Assembly: GCA_017542065.1 (NCBI GenBank)
Contig: JAFXXX010000009.1
Location: forward strand, 1 to 32,976
Direction: 5' to 3'
Length of the DNA stretch: 32,976 bases
From: Bacilli bacterium
GTDB lineage: Bacteria; Bacillota_I; Bacilli_A; RF39; UBA660
The notes below the pieces were generated by a model. That model was not told where the DNA came from. It saw only the letters and a program-made list of their open reading frames with translations, and did no database searches. Below, one piece after another: positions 30,641-32,976 of this stretch. The translations under genes were made by a program, and so were the position numbers. Each line of letters starts with the position of its first letter. Position 1 is the first letter of the stretch.

Positions 30641-32390
30641 TTTGAAGTTCCTCCTCACTTAATTGTGATAAGGCAATTTCTTTATATACATCACAAGATT
30701 TTAATAATTCTTTATGAGTACCTACGCCTACACATTTTCCATTATCTAATACTAATATCTTATCAGCATTCATAATAGTTCCAATTCTTTGAGCAACTAT
30801 TAAATTAGTTGAATCTTTAGTATATTTCTTTAATTCTTTTCTTAAATTTAAATCAGTTTTATAATCTAATGCTGAGAAAGTATCATCAAATATAAATATT
30901 TCTGGATGTCTTGCTATAGTTCTAGCAATAGATAGTCTTTGTTTTTGACCACCAGAAAGATTAGTACCTCCTCTAGCAACATGAGAATCTAATTGTTTAT
31001 CTAGTTTTTTAACAAAGTCTGCTTGCGATACTTTTAAAGCTTCATTAATATCTTCTTCAGATACTCTTTTTGATGATTCACCATAAGTAATATTATTTTT
31101 AACAGTTCCTGTAAACATAACTGCTTTTTGAGGTATATAACCCACTTTATTATTTAGATTTTTAAATGTATATTCTTTAACATTTATACCGTCTACTAAA
31201 ACTTCTCCTGAAGTAACATCATATAATCTTGGTATTAAGTTAATAAGAGTACTTTTACCAGATCCAGTAGAACCAATAAATGCTACAGTTTCTCCTTTAT
31301 TAACTTTAAATGAAATATTTTCTAATATATATTCATCAGCATCAGGATACTTAAATGAAACATTCTTAAATTCAACTGTTCCATGTTCTTTAGTATCTTT
31401 ATTATAAGTACCTTCTTTTATCTTAATATCTTCATCTAATACTTCATTAATACGAGATGCTGATATAGCTGCTCTTGGTCCTATCATAAATATAAATGCT
31501 AACATTAAAAATGACATAATTACTTGCATTCCATATGAAGTAAATACAACCATATTAGAGAATAACTCTATCTTTTCGCTCATCATAGAATTATATATTA
31601 AATAAGCTCCTATAATATATATTCCAAATGTTAAACCATGCATAACTATATTCATTACAGGACTTAAAATAGCTAAACTTCTTTGAGTAAATAATTGATT
31701 CTTAGTTAGATCATCATTAGCTTTCTCAAATCTTTCTCTTTGAAACTTTTCTGCATTAAATGCTCTGATAACTCTAATACCAGTTAAGTTTTCTCTAGTT
31801 ACTCCATTAATTCTATCAATTAATTTTTGAATAATCTTAAACTTAGGTAAAACTATTAAAAGTATAGTTAATATAACTGATAATAAAAGTACTATACATC
31901 CAGCAAGTAACATACTCCATTCAATACTCTTATTAACTATTTTAGTAATAGCTAAAGTACACATAATAGGTGCCCTAAGCATCATATGTAGTCCCATAGC
32001 TATAAGCATTTCTATTTGAGTAATATCATTAGTAGTTCTAGTAATTAATGAAGGAGTTGAAAACTTCTTCATTTCTTCTATTCCAAAACTTTCTACTTTA
32101 TTAAATATTTTACTTCTAACATTTAAACTAAATGAGGATGATAATTTAGAAGCAAAATAAATAGATATACCTGCACATATGAAACTACCAAATGCAAACA
32201 ACGTCATCCACATACCTTGCACTAATATATCGTGCGACATAGTACTACTATTAGTTTGTATTAAAGTAGTTATTTCAGACATATAATCTGGTATTTTTAA
32301 TTCTAATTGTACATTAATATAAGTTAATAAAATACACATTAAAACTATTAACCAGTCTTTAAATTTAAAGTTCTTTAATAATTTAATCAT
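30633..32390 (-). CDS. ABC exporter half-transporter, degenerate ATPase subunit
   Basis: A 585-residue exporter subunit with six membrane segments (roughly 12-32, 58-82, 133-152, 160-181, 243-268, 280-303) and an ATPase domain. Walker A is GSTGSGKS (373-380), the Q-loop has Gln421, and the signature LSGGQ (478-482) is perfect. The catalytic Glu after Walker B is Asp503 (IFIFDD), and the switch His is Gln534 (IVAQRIGT). This makes a degenerate site together with the partner's ISSGQ, while the partner's Glu and His plus this LSGGQ form the working site, as is known for heterodimeric exporters. AAAGGA precedes the ATG (32388-32390). It is the first gene of the two-gene unit. Confidence 0.92.
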   Translation of the reverse strand: MIKLLKNFKFKDWLIVLMCILLTYINVQLELKIPDYMSEITTLIQTNSSTMSHDILVQGMWMTLFAFGSFICAGISIYFASKLSSSFSLNVRSKIFNKVESFGIEEMKKFSTPSLITRTTNDITQIEMLIAMGLHMMLRAPIMCTLAITKIVNKSIEWSMLLAGCIVLLLSVILTILLIVLPKFKIIQKLIDRINGVTRENLTGIRVIRAFNAEKFQRERFEKANDDLTKNQLFTQRSLAILSPVMNIVMHGLTFGIYIIGAYLIYNSMMSEKIELFSNMVVFTSYGMQVIMSFLMLAFIFMIGPRAAISASRINEVLDEDIKIKEGTYNKDTKEHGTVEFKNVSFKYPDADEYILENISFKVNKGETVAFIGSTGSGKSTLINLIPRLYDVTSGEVLVDGINVKEYTFKNLNNKVGYIPQKAVMFTGTVKNNITYGESSKRVSEEDINEALKVSQADFVKKLDKQLDSHVARGGTNLSGGQKQRLSIARTIARHPEIFIFDDTFSALDYKTDLNLRKELKKYTKDSTNLIVAQRIGTIMNADKILVLDNGKCVGVGTHKELLKSCDVYKEIALSQLSEEELQNA

Positions 32391-32419
32391 GTTAGTATCC
32401 TTTCAATTGTTACTATAAT

Positions 32420-32428
32420 ATTATAGCA
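32420..32428 (-). promoter_or_regulatory. Extended -10 promoter of the ABC exporter operon
   Basis: TGCTATAAT on the reverse strand, directly behind the T-run of the upstream terminator. No -35 match is seen. The leader to the ATG at 32390 is about 25 bases and has room for no riboswitch. Confidence 0.65.
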
Positions 32429-32429
32429 T

Positions 32430-32457
32430 AAAAAAATGGGATTTTATTTCCCATTTT
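32430..32457 (-). terminator. Terminator of the cadherin-like protein gene, with stop codon in the loop
   Basis: Arms 32433-32441 and 32449-32457 (AAAATGGGA and complement), a 7-base loop holding the TAA (32444-32446), and seven T on the transcript at 32430-32436. Confidence 0.85.
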
Positions 32458-32976
32458 CATTTAAATATCCAAAAGGTAAATCTCTTGAATCTACTACCAT
32501 ATTCTTAGATGCTTCTTTTAATGCACGATATTTAACATTAATAAGAATTATAGCAACTAATAATAATACGTTTAGTATTAATGATCCAAATAATAGATAA
32601 TCTTTTAAAGTAATATTAATCTTTTTCTTATCATCTTTCTTTGGAGTTTCTTTCTTTTCAGGAGTAACAGGTTTAACTTCCTTTTTCTCCTCTTCTTCTC
32701 TTGTAATAACTATTTTAATAGTATTTTTACTACCATCTTCAGCTGTTACTGTAATAGTTATAGGATTATCTCCTACTATTAATTCATATACTCCAGTTCC
32801 TTCTACTTTTGCTTTTAAATCATTAGCAGTAGCTTGAACATTAATAGAACTAATTTCATTTCTAACAGATAAAGTATAGTTATTATCATCAACTCTAATA
32901 AGATTATAACCTTCAACAGTTAAACTCTTAAGTTTCTTATCACTTGATTTAGTTTCTTTATTGTTATTATTGTTAT
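32444..32976 (-). CDS. Cadherin-like surface protein, C-terminal part (cut by window edge)
   Basis: The visible 176 residues begin with an Asn-rich linker and enter a cadherin-like beta-sandwich domain of the type common in Bacillota surface proteins: LKSLTVEGYNLIRV, YTLSVRNE, INVQATANDLKAKVEGTG, YELIVGDNPITITVTAEDGS and NTIKIVITR. A charged spacer with EEEEKKEVKPVTPEKKE follows, then a membrane segment (YLLFGSLILNVLLLVAIILI) and a tail of about 28 residues. The tail is longer than in a sortase signal and there is no LPxTG-like motif, so it is a membrane-anchored protein with a cytosolic end. Translated directly from the reverse strand; the stop is at 32444-32446. The N-terminus and total length lie outside the window. 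Confidence 0.85.
   Translation of the reverse strand, partial: NNNNNKETKSSDKKLKSLTVEGYNLIRVDDNNYTLSVRNEISSINVQATANDLKAKVEGTGVYELIVGDNPITITVTAEDGSKNTIKIVITREEEEKKEVKPVTPEKKETPKKDDKKKINITLKDYLLFGSLILNVLLLVAIILINVKYRALKEASKNMVVDSRDLPFGYLNENGK

Overview
The window is strongly AT-rich DNA, densely packed, with nearly all genes on the minus strand. It uses the standard bacterial code: TGA is a true stop at 2899-2901. The rpmG, efp, ldh, gpmA and ttcA types, strong AGGAGG or AGGTGA ribosome sites, a class B sortase and a giant surface protein with InlB-type repeats point to a low-GC Bacillota. An uncultured gut Bacilli or Erysipelotrichales-like lineage is my inference, not proven by the sequence. 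There is no gene-free stretch above 300 bases, and I see no tRNA, rRNA, CRISPR array, insertion sequence or riboswitch.

Layout, left to right. (1) 1-1346: elongation factor P (cut by the left edge), L-lactate dehydrogenase and ribosomal protein L33, read as rpmG-ldh-efp from a promoter at 1379-1406. (2) 1422-2189: a zinc-type macrodomain hydrolase with its own promoter. (3) 2207-6659: an operon of a TtcA-like tRNA thiolase, a DUF2207 membrane protein with a Cys-Ser-Ser-Cys-Gly-Gly-Gly tail, a translationally coupled radical SAM/SPASM enzyme, and a glycerophosphodiesterase. (4) 6700-9073: a membrane protein, sortase B, an acidic protein and phosphoglycerate mutase, ending in a terminator. (5) 9103-11368: a secreted nuclease, a small kinase-like protein (the only plus-strand gene) and a possible ADP-ribosyltransferase-like protein, the last two convergent on one shared terminator. 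(6) 11408-26623: one gene of about 15.2 kb, nearly half the window, for a cell-surface protein of about 5,070 residues. It holds ten InlB-type repeats, a LamG domain, two ALK-like glycine-rich domains and a long beta-helix region in repeated modules. (7) 26704-32976: a membrane-anchored propeller-like protein, a heterodimeric ABC exporter, and the C-terminal part of a cadherin-like surface protein.

Two themes stand out. First, much of the window serves the cell surface: sortase B, the giant protein, two further anchored proteins, an exporter, a nuclease and the DUF2207 protein. The strongest candidate for an undescribed system is the DUF2207 protein with its six-cysteine tail beside a radical SAM/SPASM enzyme, which looks like a protein and the maturase of its tail. 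Second, expression signals are extremely compact. All six terminators I found are built over the stop codon of the gene they end. All ten promoters I accept have an extended -10 (TGNTATAAT-like), and only two have a recognisable -35. Leaders are often only about 10-25 bases, and several ribosome sites lie inside the last codons of the upstream gene.
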